Shown here: piece after piece, positions 1-8,249 of the stretch
Position numbering within the stretch: the first letter of the stretch is position 1
Layout of the letters: each line of letters begins with the position of its first letter
Assembly: GCF_001881565.1 (NCBI RefSeq)
Contig: NZ_MPDJ01000005.1
Span: 479,938-539,868, forward strand
Direction: 5' to 3'
From: Eisenbergiella tayi
GTDB taxonomy: Bacteria > Bacillota > Clostridia > Lachnospirales > Lachnospiraceae
DNA: 59,931 nucleotides
Translations under genes and position numbers: made by a program
The notes under the pieces: generated by a model
The model's database searches: none
Told to the model about the DNA's origin: nothing
What the model saw: the letters and a program-made list of their open reading frames with translations, nothing else

Positions 1-264
1 AAAGCGTCCCCTCTAAGGACCACCGACCGGCCCGGGCAGTTGACGGGCTGTAATCCCCGGAGGCATTCGGGCCGGAAAGGCAGGGCAGGCAAGGCAATAT
101 CCCGGGAGGGACGACGGCGGAACTGTTCCTCCTTTTGTTGTTTAAAATGTGTTATACTAACTTTTATCATTTTTTTTGGATTTGCGCAAACTTTTTTCCT
201 TCCTGGGAAGTCTAATTAGTGTAAAGGGATGAAAATACAAGATTCATGAAAGAAGGTGGGGCAC
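1..264. other. Left edge, no gene recognised
   Basis: The first 130 bases are GC-rich and full of short inverted words, then the sequence turns abruptly AT-rich before the sigma-factor gene. No open frame with a ribosome-binding site is visible. The GC-rich part could be one arm of a long intergenic palindrome like the two described elsewhere in this window, but the other arm would lie outside, so this cannot be tested here. An odd palindrome GGAACTGTTCC sits near 119-129; its GGAAC half resembles an ECF -35 word, but no convincing -10 partner follows. Confidence 0.4.
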
Positions 265-750
265 ATGAGCCAACATTTAACTAAGAAACAATTCGCACAG
301 TACATGGAAAACGGAAAGGCAAAATTTTATCGTCTCGCTTTCTGTTACGTCAAAAACGAGCACGATGCTCTTGAAATAATTTCGGAAGCCACCTACAGAG
401 GCTTTATTCATCTGAACAAACTGGAAAAACCGGAATTCTTCGATACCTGGATGAGCCGGATCATCATAAATTGTGCTTACGATTTATTGAAAAAACAGAA
501 AAAATATGAATTTGTCGTTCCCGACGACAGCCTTTCCGAACCTCCGGATGCAGTTTCCATTGACGAGCGCATCGATTTATATCAGGCGCTGAACACCCTG
601 CACCCGGAAGAAAAAACATTGATTATCCTCAAATATTTTGAAGACAGAAGCTTCCGTGAAATCGCGGAAACCATGAAACTGCCGGAAAGCACAGTGAAAA
701 CCCGGCTATACCGTACCATCGGCAAATTAAAAGAAGCCGTTTCGGTCTGA
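265..750 (+). CDS. RNA polymerase sigma factor, ECF/sigma-70 family
   Basis: A 161-residue protein with a sigma region 2 in the first half (AFCYVKNEHDALEIISEAT) and a region 4 helix-turn-helix at the C terminus (SFREIAETMKLPESTVKTRL). It should direct core RNA polymerase to a small regulon. The frame opens at a GTG at 256, but the ATG at 265 has AGAAGG at a proper distance and is preferred. It lies 26 bp upstream of a membrane-anchored protein in the same operon, the usual sigma/anti-sigma arrangement. The region 4 motif makes the family call firm; which stress or signal it serves is unknown. Confidence 0.9.
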   Translation: MSQHLTKKQFAQYMENGKAKFYRLAFCYVKNEHDALEIISEATYRGFIHLNKLEKPEFFDTWMSRIIINCAYDLLKKQKKYEFVVPDDSLSEPPDAVSIDERIDLYQALNTLHPEEKTLIILKYFEDRSFREIAETMKLPESTVKTRLYRTIGKLKEAVSV

Positions 751-776
751 CAACACCCAAGAAAGGAGCTGCTGTT

Positions 777-2192
777 ATGAATAAAGGAAAAGAAAACTAC
801 AACAACATTCCCCTGCCCGACGGCCTTTCCGATGCCATCCGGACCGGATTGGACAGAGGTCAAAAATATACGGCAAAAAAATGGATTACCGGTTTCGGCT
901 CTCTGGCCGCCGCCTGCCTGTGTCTGGTCGTAATTATGCGGATATTTCCATTTACAAACGGAACCGGCGGAGATAACTCCAATATCCCTTCCCCTGCCAA
1001 TTCTTCCGACACGCCGGTAACGCCCCAGGCCTTCTCCGATGAAAGACCCGTAGAGGTTCAGGAACCGGAGAATTACCGGATACCCTGCAAACAGACAACG
1101 GAAACCTCTCCCAAAATGCCGGTTTATCATGTGGAAGAAAAATGGGCTCCCCACCGCCTTATTTTTACCCTTTATGACATCCGTGATTTCGACTTCGACG
1201 CTGTGAGCAAGCCTCTCTTGGAGTCTTCCATGGTACAGGATGTATACCGCAGCATCCTCCTCGATGATTCTGCCGTAAGCTTTGTGGTTGAACTTCCCAT
1301 CAATATCGAATACCAGCTTTCGGAGCATACCGGGGACGGCTATGTGGAACTCAGCCTCCGCCCTTCCGATACCGCGGATGAAATACGCGAAATTTATTTT
1401 CTTTCCTCTCCTGAAATGGACGGCGGAGAAGAAACCGCACTGTTCCGGGAATCCCTTCCTATCGGAGAATACAGCATAGTGAAAACCCGGGAAGGAAAAT
1501 TCCTTGTAGTTTCAGGCGAATTTGAAACACAGCAGGAGGCGGAAGAAATGCTTGCACAATTGGAACAGAACGGAATGGAACCCGGAACCCTGCAGGTCGC
1601 ATCCTGTATGAGCGATGAATCCCCTGCGGGCAGCGCCTCTCAGGATACCGTCACCCTGCCTGAGACAACAATGCCTTCCACTATCCGTGTATATGGTACG
1701 GTGACGGAAATCAACGGCAGCCAGGTCACAATTTCCAACGATAACCAGGATGACCCCTATTCCACAATCATCCTCAACATTAATGAGGACACCCTCATAT
1801 TAACCGCAGAAGACTGCAAAGAAAAAACTCTTAAAGATCTGCAGAAAGGCGACACCCTTTACGCCTATGTCAGCCCGGTCATGACCAGGAGCCTGCCTCC
1901 CATGTCCAACGCCGAATTAATCCTCTGCCAGATTCCCGCAGACATGATGGTTCCCACCTATGCTGCAATTACCGATGTTTCCTCCGATCCGGACGGCTCT
2001 CTCAGAATTACCACGGATCAGGAACTGGTTTGCTACATCAATGAGGATACCGTTATTAAGACTCTGGACGGCAAAAAGGATCTGGACAGCTCCGCACTTC
2101 AGTCCGGTAATAAAATACTGATCTGGTACCAGATTGCCACATTAAGCATACCTGCCCAGACCAACCCGGATGAGATCCGTGTACTTCCCTGA
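777..2192 (+). CDS. Membrane-anchored partner of the sigma factor, probable anti-sigma factor
   Basis: 471 residues: a short cytoplasmic N terminus of about 35 residues, one transmembrane helix (about 40-58, GSLAAACLCLVVIMRIF), and a long extracytoplasmic part. That part contains a Ser/Pro/Thr-rich linker, a middle segment resembling sporulation-related-repeat folds (FLVVSGEFETQQEAEEMLAQ), and a C-terminal beta-rich region (about 305-470) with two OB-like repeats. The RBS GAAAGGAG precedes the ATG. The position directly after the sigma gene, the cytoplasmic tail and the single helix suggest it holds the sigma factor at the membrane. I do not recognise a canonical zinc-type anti-sigma domain, so the role rests on context and topology. 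Confidence 0.7.
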   Translation: MNKGKENYNNIPLPDGLSDAIRTGLDRGQKYTAKKWITGFGSLAAACLCLVVIMRIFPFTNGTGGDNSNIPSPANSSDTPVTPQAFSDERPVEVQEPENYRIPCKQTTETSPKMPVYHVEEKWAPHRLIFTLYDIRDFDFDAVSKPLLESSMVQDVYRSILLDDSAVSFVVELPINIEYQLSEHTGDGYVELSLRPSDTADEIREIYFLSSPEMDGGEETALFRESLPIGEYSIVKTREGKFLVVSGEFETQQEAEEMLAQLEQNGMEPGTLQVASCMSDESPAGSASQDTVTLPETTMPSTIRVYGTVTEINGSQVTISNDNQDDPYSTIILNINEDTLILTAEDCKEKTLKDLQKGDTLYAYVSPVMTRSLPPMSNAELILCQIPADMMVPTYAAITDVSSDPDGSLRITTDQELVCYINEDTVIKTLDGKKDLDSSALQSGNKILIWYQIATLSIPAQTNPDEIRVLP

Positions 2193-2255
2193 CTTAATGC
2201 CCGCTGATACAAAATAAGCAGCGAATAGTCTTAACAGCACAACAGGTTTATTTAT

Positions 2256-2305
2256 AAAAAGGTTTCTTACCGGCCTGACACCAGGCCCGGTAAGGAACCT
2301 TTTTC
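2256..2305. terminator. Bidirectional intrinsic terminator
   Basis: A long hairpin whose stem runs from AAAAAGGTT to AACCTTTTT, with an inner CTTACCGG/CCGGTAAG stem. It sits between the convergent sigma-operon and thrS genes, with a T-run on either strand. Confidence 0.85.
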
Positions 2306-2322
2306 TTCCTCAAAGCCCCGAT

Positions 2323-4080
2323 TTATTCTCTCGCTTCCGCAGCTACTTTCTGCACAAAGGCTTCCAAATCCTGGCTTCCCAGATCCCCATCATCCCTGCT
2401 CCGAACAGAAACCGTGCCGCTCTCCTCTTCCTTCTGTCCTACGATAAGCATATAGGGCACCTTTTCCATCTGTGCACTGCGGATCTTATAACCGATTTTT
2501 TCATCCCGGTTATCCATTTCACATCTGAGTCCTGCTGCCTTCAGCGCTGCCATAACCTTACCGGAGTATTCAAAAAACTTCTCAGAAATAGGCAGCACCT
2601 TCACCTGCACCGGAGCCAGCCATACCGGGAATTTCCCCGCATAATGCTCAATCAGAATACCGATAAAGCGTTCGATGGAGCCAAACACAACGCGGTGAAT
2701 CATGATAGGACGGTGCTTTTCTCCGTCCGCCCCCATATATTCCGCCTCAAACCGCATAGGCAGCTGGAAATCCAGCTGAATCGTACCGCACTGCCATGTT
2801 CTGCCGATAGAATCCTCCAGATGGAAGTCGATTTTAGGTCCGTAAAAAGCGCCGTCTCCTTCGTTTACCACATAATCCATCCCTGTTTCTTCCAAAGCGC
2901 GGCGCAGGCCTTCCGTTGCCAGCTCCCAGTCCTCATCGCTGCCGATACTGTTTTCCGGACGAGTGGAAAGCTCTACATGATAAGGGAATCCGAACTTGCC
3001 GTATACTTCATTGATCAGCCTCATAACCCCCTTGATTTCATCTGTTATCTGTTCCTCCGTCATAAAAATATGGGCATCATCCTGAGTGAAGCAGCGCACA
3101 CGCATCAGTCCGTGCAGCTGGCCGGATTTTTCATGACGGTGCACAAGCCCCAGTTCTCCTATGCGCAGGGGAAGATCCCGGTAGGATCTGGGCTGGGATT
3201 TATATACCAGCATTCCGCCCGGACAGTTCATGGGCTTTACCGCAAATTCTTCCTCATCAATTGTAGTGGTATACATGTTCTCCCTGTAATGATCCCAGTG
3301 TCCGGATGTTTCCCAAAGCTTCCTGTTTAGAAGGATAGGTGTGGAAATTTCCTGGTATCCTTCTCTCTCATGCAGTTTTCTCCAATAATCCACCAGCGTA
3401 TTTTTCAGAATCATCCCCTTGGGCAGGAAGAACGGAAAGCCCGGCCCTTCCTCCATGAGAGTAAACAGCCCCAGTTCCTTTCCCAGTTTTCTGTGATCCC
3501 TCTTTTTAGCCTCCTCCATCCTCTCAAGATAAGCTGCCAACTGCTCTTTATCCGGGAAGGAAGTTCCATAAATCCTGGTAAGCATCTTATTTTTTTCGTT
3601 GCCTCTCCAGTAGGCTCCTGCCAGGCTTGTAAGCTTAATTGCCTTTACATATCCCGTATTGGCAAGATGAGGGCCGGCGCACAAATCCACAAAATCTCCC
3701 TGCCTGTAAAAACTGATTACCGCATCCTCAGGCAGATCCTCTATCAGTGCGACCTTATAATCCTCCTTTTTCTCTTTCATCAGGGCAAGCGCTTCTTCCC
3801 TGGGAAGAGTAAACCGCTCCAGCTTGAGGCGTTCCTTTACAATCTTCTTCATTTCCTTTTCAATCGCAGCAAAGTCATCGCTGGAAATAGGGCTGCTGAA
3901 ATCAAAATCATAATAAAACCCATCATCAATGGCAGGCCCGATAGCCAGTTTGGCATCCGGGTACAGACGTTTCACCGCCTGCGCCAGTATATGGGAGGTT
4001 GTATGCCGGAACACAGCGGCCCCTTCCTTTTCCTCAAAATTCAGTTCTCCCTGCATTCCATTCTTCATAATTACTTCCAT
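2323..4080 (-). CDS. thrS: Threonine--tRNA ligase lacking the TGS domain
   Basis: Charges tRNA-Thr in the cytoplasm. The order is: second additional (editing) domain with HTTSH at 26-30 and C134/H138 in DLCAGPHL; class II catalytic core with MNCPGG at about 284-289 and motif 2 RVRCFTQDDAH at about 327-337; motif 3 around FGSIERF; C-terminal anticodon-binding domain. At 585 residues it is about 55 shorter than typical bacterial ThrRS because the N-terminal TGS domain is absent. The ATG at 4080 has AAAGGAGA upstream and no in-frame extension supplies a TGS domain. A threonine T-box leader lies directly upstream. Confidence 0.96.
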   Translation of the reverse strand: MEVIMKNGMQGELNFEEKEGAAVFRHTTSHILAQAVKRLYPDAKLAIGPAIDDGFYYDFDFSSPISSDDFAAIEKEMKKIVKERLKLERFTLPREEALALMKEKKEDYKVALIEDLPEDAVISFYRQGDFVDLCAGPHLANTGYVKAIKLTSLAGAYWRGNEKNKMLTRIYGTSFPDKEQLAAYLERMEEAKKRDHRKLGKELGLFTLMEEGPGFPFFLPKGMILKNTLVDYWRKLHEREGYQEISTPILLNRKLWETSGHWDHYRENMYTTTIDEEEFAVKPMNCPGGMLVYKSQPRSYRDLPLRIGELGLVHRHEKSGQLHGLMRVRCFTQDDAHIFMTEEQITDEIKGVMRLINEVYGKFGFPYHVELSTRPENSIGSDEDWELATEGLRRALEETGMDYVVNEGDGAFYGPKIDFHLEDSIGRTWQCGTIQLDFQLPMRFEAEYMGADGEKHRPIMIHRVVFGSIERFIGILIEHYAGKFPVWLAPVQVKVLPISEKFFEYSGKVMAALKAAGLRCEMDNRDEKIGYKIRSAQMEKVPYMLIVGQKEEESGTVSVRSRDDGDLGSQDLEAFVQKVAAEARE

Positions 4081-4150
4081 TACTTTGTTCTCCTTTCTCC
4101 TGCAATGTTTTTAGGTTTACATCCATCCCGGGCGCCGGCAAAAGCACATA

Positions 4151-4490
4151 AAAAAGCACCCTCAGAAAAAACAGCATTACCTGTTCTTCTAAGGGTGCAT
4201 TCCATTTGTATAATAAAAACTATGGGCATCTGAAGCCTTTCGGCTCTTCTTCCCTGATTTTTATGGATCGGTTATGCACGGTTCCACCTTAATTTTTCAC
4301 TTCAGATTCTTTCAAATCCTAATCTTTAACGCAGATATACGGCCACATTTATCTCTGCTGCACAGCCTTCACATGGCGGCTCCGGAATGGTCTTCACCTC
4401 TCTCATCCGTAAAAGGGCTTCCAGCTTCTGCCCTTCTCTCTGGTTACGCTGACTTAAGGCTACTCTTTCCTTCATTGCTTTTCGTTATTT
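4151..4490 (-). promoter_or_regulatory. T-box leader, threonine-specific, with terminator
   Basis: The RNA is read on the minus strand upstream of thrS. The T-box antiterminator word AAGGTGGAACCGTGC is at 4276-4290. An intrinsic terminator with a GCACCCT/AGGGTGC stem and T-run is at 4151-4199. The stem I specifier loop shows GAAG-ACC-ATT, giving the Thr codon ACC at 4389-4391. Uncharged tRNA-Thr is expected to stabilise antitermination and raise thrS expression. The specifier, T-box and terminator are all visible and agree with the downstream gene. Confidence 0.93.
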
Positions 4491-4496
4491 AACTGT

Positions 4497-4525
4497 ATAT
4501 TAGCATTGCATAAATGGAAAGTCAA
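4497..4525 (-). promoter_or_regulatory. Promoter of the thrS T-box transcript
   Basis: On the minus strand, TTGACT and TAATAT are separated by 17 bp. Transcription should start near 4490, at the 5' end of the T-box. Confidence 0.75.
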
Positions 4526-4593
4526 CCATTTTTAACTTTTGATTTTTTAAAATCAGGAGCACCCACTTTTACCTGCACTCTATAATCATCTTT

Positions 4594-6423
4594 TCAGGCA
4601 GCCTTCCGGCTTTCTATATCTTTCTCTTCTCTTTCCAGCCACTCTCCAAAGTACTCCCGGATTACAGTAAAAGGAGCCGGTCCGATATCCAGAAGAAATG
4701 TATGGAATTCCATAGCATCGAATGCACTCCCCAGCGCTTCCTCCGCTTCCGCCCTCATCCTCTCAATCTCCAGATATCCGGTATAATACAACAGGTAATT
4801 GGAGGGATCCGCTATTATACTGTCATAAATCTCATCTGTCGTTTCGTCGCTGACAGAAAAAAACTGGCGGATAAAATCAGCGGCCTCTTTCCTGTCCCAG
4901 CCCTCGTAATTAATCCGGATATCCAGAAGTGCATACATCCCTTTGGTAATAGAACTGTTCCGGGCCAAAATTTCACCCATACCCTTCTCCAGGCCATTCC
5001 CTTCAAACTGATAAGAGCGATTTTCCACATAGGTTGCCCACCCTTCCGAATATGCGGAAAAATTAAGCACATGACGAAGTTCCTGCGTCTCCTTCCTCCG
5101 AAAATATTCGTGCTGATACAAATGCCCCGGGAACCCTTCATGAGCCAATAAGGTATAGGTATCATAGCTGCCTTTTCCGCCATTAATATAAATCACATTT
5201 TCCTGCGGCCGATCCATGGGAGGCACCATATAAAACGCGGGGCTCATACTGTCCTCCAGGCTTTCAGGCACATACTTAATCCGATACTCACTATCCGGCA
5301 GCTGCGGATATTCCTCCGCAATTGCCTCCTGTAAATTTTCCAGAACCTCTTGAGGATCCTGACTGAAAAAAGAATACTCACCGAATTTTTCCGCAAGCTC
5401 CGGCGACCGGCGCAAAGCAATACCTATGGCATTTATGTCCGCCTCCAGCTGCTCTTCCACTGCCTTCCTTAATTCATCTACCGTGGAAAAAGAAGGATAA
5501 ATACTGTTTCTCACCAAATACTCATAGTATTTACGTCCTTTCGGGAAATAATAGATTCCCAAATCATTGCTTCCGCTTCCTTTCAGCGCTTCCAGGCCCT
5601 CCGCCAGTTTCTCGTAAGCCGGAACAAAATGCTCCTTCAGAAGCTCTCTGTTCTTCTCGATATAGGCTGCTTTTTCTTCCCCGTTTATTTCCGGAAGCTC
5701 CTCCAGCCGCTCCTGAAAGGCTTCATCCAACAGAGAGCCCTCCACATCCTCTATATAAACCCGACAGGATTCAACCACCTTATCCGCCATTCGATCACTC
5801 ATAAAAAGACCCTCTTCGGCCTTCTTTTTTTCAAATTCCAAAAGCTCATTATAATAAACATCAATCTCTTCCAGAAGCCCAAGGTATATATCCACATTCT
5901 GCTTTCCATAAAAACGGTATTCTGCAAGAAGTACCGGAAGCATCAGATGCATCCCCGTAACCGTATTCAGGGGTTCTTCATACAGCTCCAGCCCCTTTCC
6001 AGCCCCTTCTCCCTTCAGCATCTCCGTCAGAATACGATATGTAATCCTCTGCTCTTCTGTCAGCTCATCCTCTTTTATACCCTTCAGCGCACTCAGAATC
6101 TCTTTGTCCAGTTCCCTGTCCTTCTCCATTTCCTCTACGGAATAAGAAGAAAAAGCGGAATCTGCTTTCGTAATCCCATAGGCCTGCGGATCCGCCAGCG
6201 TATAGTTCAATGAAAGTTCATCCTGTGACGCCAATTCCACAAACAAATCTCTTGTAAAGCTGTCAAATACCTGAACCGGATCCTGCTTCCCATTTTCAGC
6301 AAAATCCCCCGCCATCGCACTTCCGCATCCCGGCGCCAGGCTCATAACCAATAAAACTACGGAGAGTATAATCGCTGTACTTTTTTTCCCTGTCTTATTT
6401 CTCTTCTGTCTGCTTGTCAGCAT
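4594..6423 (-). CDS. DUF885 family secreted protein, probable metallopeptidase-like lipoprotein
   Basis: 609 residues. The N terminus has a basic segment, a hydrophobic stretch and Cys at about 33 (LAPGC), consistent with a lipoprotein signal although the lipobox is not ideal. The rest matches the DUF885 family by its HEGFPGH motif near residue 428, a metal-binding HExxH-like arrangement, and downstream YSEGWATYVE. The family is related to zinc carboxypeptidases of unknown substrate, so a peptidase role on the outer face of the membrane is an inference. It stands alone between thrS and a long palindrome. Transcription probably starts in or just after the palindromic region. Confidence 0.85.
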   Translation of the reverse strand: MLTSRQKRNKTGKKSTAIILSVVLLVMSLAPGCGSAMAGDFAENGKQDPVQVFDSFTRDLFVELASQDELSLNYTLADPQAYGITKADSAFSSYSVEEMEKDRELDKEILSALKGIKEDELTEEQRITYRILTEMLKGEGAGKGLELYEEPLNTVTGMHLMLPVLLAEYRFYGKQNVDIYLGLLEEIDVYYNELLEFEKKKAEEGLFMSDRMADKVVESCRVYIEDVEGSLLDEAFQERLEELPEINGEEKAAYIEKNRELLKEHFVPAYEKLAEGLEALKGSGSNDLGIYYFPKGRKYYEYLVRNSIYPSFSTVDELRKAVEEQLEADINAIGIALRRSPELAEKFGEYSFFSQDPQEVLENLQEAIAEEYPQLPDSEYRIKYVPESLEDSMSPAFYMVPPMDRPQENVIYINGGKGSYDTYTLLAHEGFPGHLYQHEYFRRKETQELRHVLNFSAYSEGWATYVENRSYQFEGNGLEKGMGEILARNSSITKGMYALLDIRINYEGWDRKEAADFIRQFFSVSDETTDEIYDSIIADPSNYLLYYTGYLEIERMRAEAEEALGSAFDAMEFHTFLLDIGPAPFTVIREYFGEWLEREEKDIESRKAA

Positions 6424-6492
6424 ATACTTTCTGTCCTCCCTGAAATCAAATCATACGATTCCTTTAATGTCCTGTTTAAGTTACGTTTCGCA

Positions 6493-6790
6493 GTTACTCA
6501 TCCCATTCCCTTTGTGCCGGCCGTCTTTTTCGCGCCGCGTGCCCGGCTTGTCCCTTCCGGCCTTTGGCGCCGGCTGCGGCTCTGTAAGGATTCCTGTAAG
6601 GACCGTTATAAGCTCGCCGGTCCTTAGGCTGCGTCCTTTGCAGCCTTAGTACCGCTGCGTGATTATCCGAGCGCAAGCGTGTCCTGCAAGGAACCTTACA
6701 GAGCCGCGGCCGGCGCCAAAGGCCGGAAGAGACAAGCCGGGCACGCGGCGCGAAAAAGACGGCCGGCACAAAGGGAATGGGATGAGTAAC
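6493..6790. repeat. Long imperfect palindrome A (arms about 110 bp, loop about 75 bp)
   Basis: The arm that begins GTTACTCATCCCATTCC at 6493 returns as its reverse complement ending at 6790. The outer 90 or so bases of each arm match almost perfectly, then a few indels appear towards the centre. The loop (about 6604-6679) contains smaller hairpins such as GGCTGC...GCAGCC. The arms are markedly GC-richer than the flanks. The element lies between the spoVG terminator and the DUF885 start. The short open frames inside are mirror images in the two arms and are not taken as genes. Confidence 0.9.
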
Positions 6791-6796
6791 ATTTTA

Positions 6797-6826
6797 CAAA
6801 AAGCGGGAATGCATGTGCATTCCCGC
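6797..6826 (-). terminator. Terminator of the glgC-glgD-spoVG operon
   Basis: The stem GCGGGAATGCA/TGCATTCCCGC at 6803-6826 has a two-base loop, followed on the minus strand by a T-run, 8 bp after the spoVG stop codon. Confidence 0.9.
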
Positions 6827-6833
6827 CTTATAA

Positions 6834-7109
6834 TCAAATTCCTTCGTCCGGCTCCAGCAGTGCCTTCTCATACCTGTCCAGAATAATATTCTGGATATTC
6901 TCTCTTGTTGCCTGATTAATCGGATGGGCAATGTCCCTGTATTCGCCGTCTGTAGCCTTTTTGCTGGGCATTGCTATAAACAATCCTTTCTCTCCTTCAA
7001 TTACTTTGATATCGTGAACGACGAATTCATCATCAATTGTAATAGATACGATGGCCTTCATCTTTCCTTCCTTGGTGATTTTGCGCACACGCACGTCTGT
7101 AATCTTCAT
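6834..7109 (-). CDS. spoVG: Septation/sporulation regulator SpoVG
   Basis: 91 residues starting MKITDVRVRKI, the family's hallmark N terminus, with HPINQATRE near the C terminus. SpoVG proteins are small nucleic-acid-binding regulators that act on asymmetric septation and on other gene sets. It begins 21 bp after glgD stops and ends at its own terminator, so it appears to be the last gene of the glycogen operon. Length and start agree with the family. Confidence 0.96.
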   Translation of the reverse strand: MKITDVRVRKITKEGKMKAIVSITIDDEFVVHDIKVIEGEKGLFIAMPSKKATDGEYRDIAHPINQATRENIQNIILDRYEKALLEPDEGI

Positions 7110-7130
7110 TTGAGATTCCCCCTTTTATCT

Positions 7131-8249
7131 TTAGATGACATACCTCTCGTTTTTTTCTACCACAATCTTAATCCCGTCTTCCCCTTTATAGAAAGTATTG
7201 GCCCGGATAGTATCCCTGCTTTCCACAATGCAGTTCTCAATATGGGTATTATCACCGATGTAAACGTCATTCAAGATAACGGAATTCTTAATATAGCAAT
7301 TGTTCCCTACAAAGGATTTTTTAAATATTACGGAGTCTTCCACCGTACCATTAACGATACATCCGCTGGAAATCAGGCTGTTGCTGACTTTTGCTCCCAC
7401 ATTGTATTTGGCAGGCGGCAGGTCGTCAACCTTGGAATAAATATCAGGATACTGCTTAAAGAAATAATTTCTGATTTCCGGCTTCAGGAAATCCATATTC
7501 GTGGAAAAATAATCTTCTACCGATGCGATATTGCGCCAGTATTCTTTAATTTTATATCCGTATATTCTTTTCTGATTCTTATAACGGATCAGGATATCCT
7601 TAACAAAATCATATCTGTCTTCCATAGCGCAGCGCTCAATCATTTCTATGAGCAGGCGGCGCCTGATAACATAAATTCCGCAGGAAATGGTATTGGACTT
7701 GGCTACAATAGGCTTTTCCTCAAATTCCTCTATCCGGCAGTCCTCGTTCATCTTAAGGGTACCATAGCGTTCCACATTAGCGCCGATAGGCATGTCCTTG
7801 CACACCACCGTAATATCGGCCTTTTTCTCAATATGGTATTCCAGGACCTTATTATAATCCATTTTATAAACACAGTCGCCGGATGCAATTACCACATAAG
7901 GCTCATGGCTGCTCTTCAGGAAAGACAGGTTCTGATAAATAGCGTCTGCGGTTCCTCTGTACCAATAGCTGTTGTCCGCCGTAACCGTAGGGGTGAAAAC
8001 GAACAGACCGCCCTGTTTACGTCCGAAATCCCACCATTTGGAAGAATTCAGATGCTCATTCAGGCTTCTCGCATTGTACTGAGTGAATACGCCCACCTTC
8101 TGGATATGGGAGTTGGACATATTGCTGAGCGAAAAATCAATACTCCTGTAGCTTCCCGCGATAGGCATCGCTCCGATAGCTCTTTTCTGAGATAGCTCCT
8201 TCATTCTGTGATTATTGCCGCCTGCTAAAATTATTCCTATCGCTCTCAA
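7131..8249 (-). CDS. glgD: Glucose-1-phosphate adenylyltransferase-like subunit GlgD
   Basis: 372 residues: an N-terminal nucleotidyltransferase domain and C-terminal left-handed beta-helix repeats (VSNSLISSGCIVNG and following). The substrate loop reads LAGGNNHRMKELSQKRA instead of the active GGxGxRL form seen in GlgC, so it is a regulatory or modifying subunit rather than an independent enzyme. It pairs with GlgC for ADP-glucose synthesis in glycogen formation. Its start overlaps the glgC stop by 4 bp, indicating translational coupling. Confidence 0.93.
   Translation of the reverse strand: MRAIGIILAGGNNHRMKELSQKRAIGAMPIAGSYRSIDFSLSNMSNSHIQKVGVFTQYNARSLNEHLNSSKWWDFGRKQGGLFVFTPTVTADNSYWYRGTADAIYQNLSFLKSSHEPYVVIASGDCVYKMDYNKVLEYHIEKKADITVVCKDMPIGANVERYGTLKMNEDCRIEEFEEKPIVAKSNTISCGIYVIRRRLLIEMIERCAMEDRYDFVKDILIRYKNQKRIYGYKIKEYWRNIASVEDYFSTNMDFLKPEIRNYFFKQYPDIYSKVDDLPPAKYNVGAKVSNSLISSGCIVNGTVEDSVIFKKSFVGNNCYIKNSVILNDVYIGDNTHIENCIVESRDTIRANTFYKGEDGIKIVVEKNERYVI

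Noticed and set aside
6494..6886. Several short open frames in and beside palindrome A
   Set aside because: They are mirror images in the two arms and result from the inverted repeat itself.
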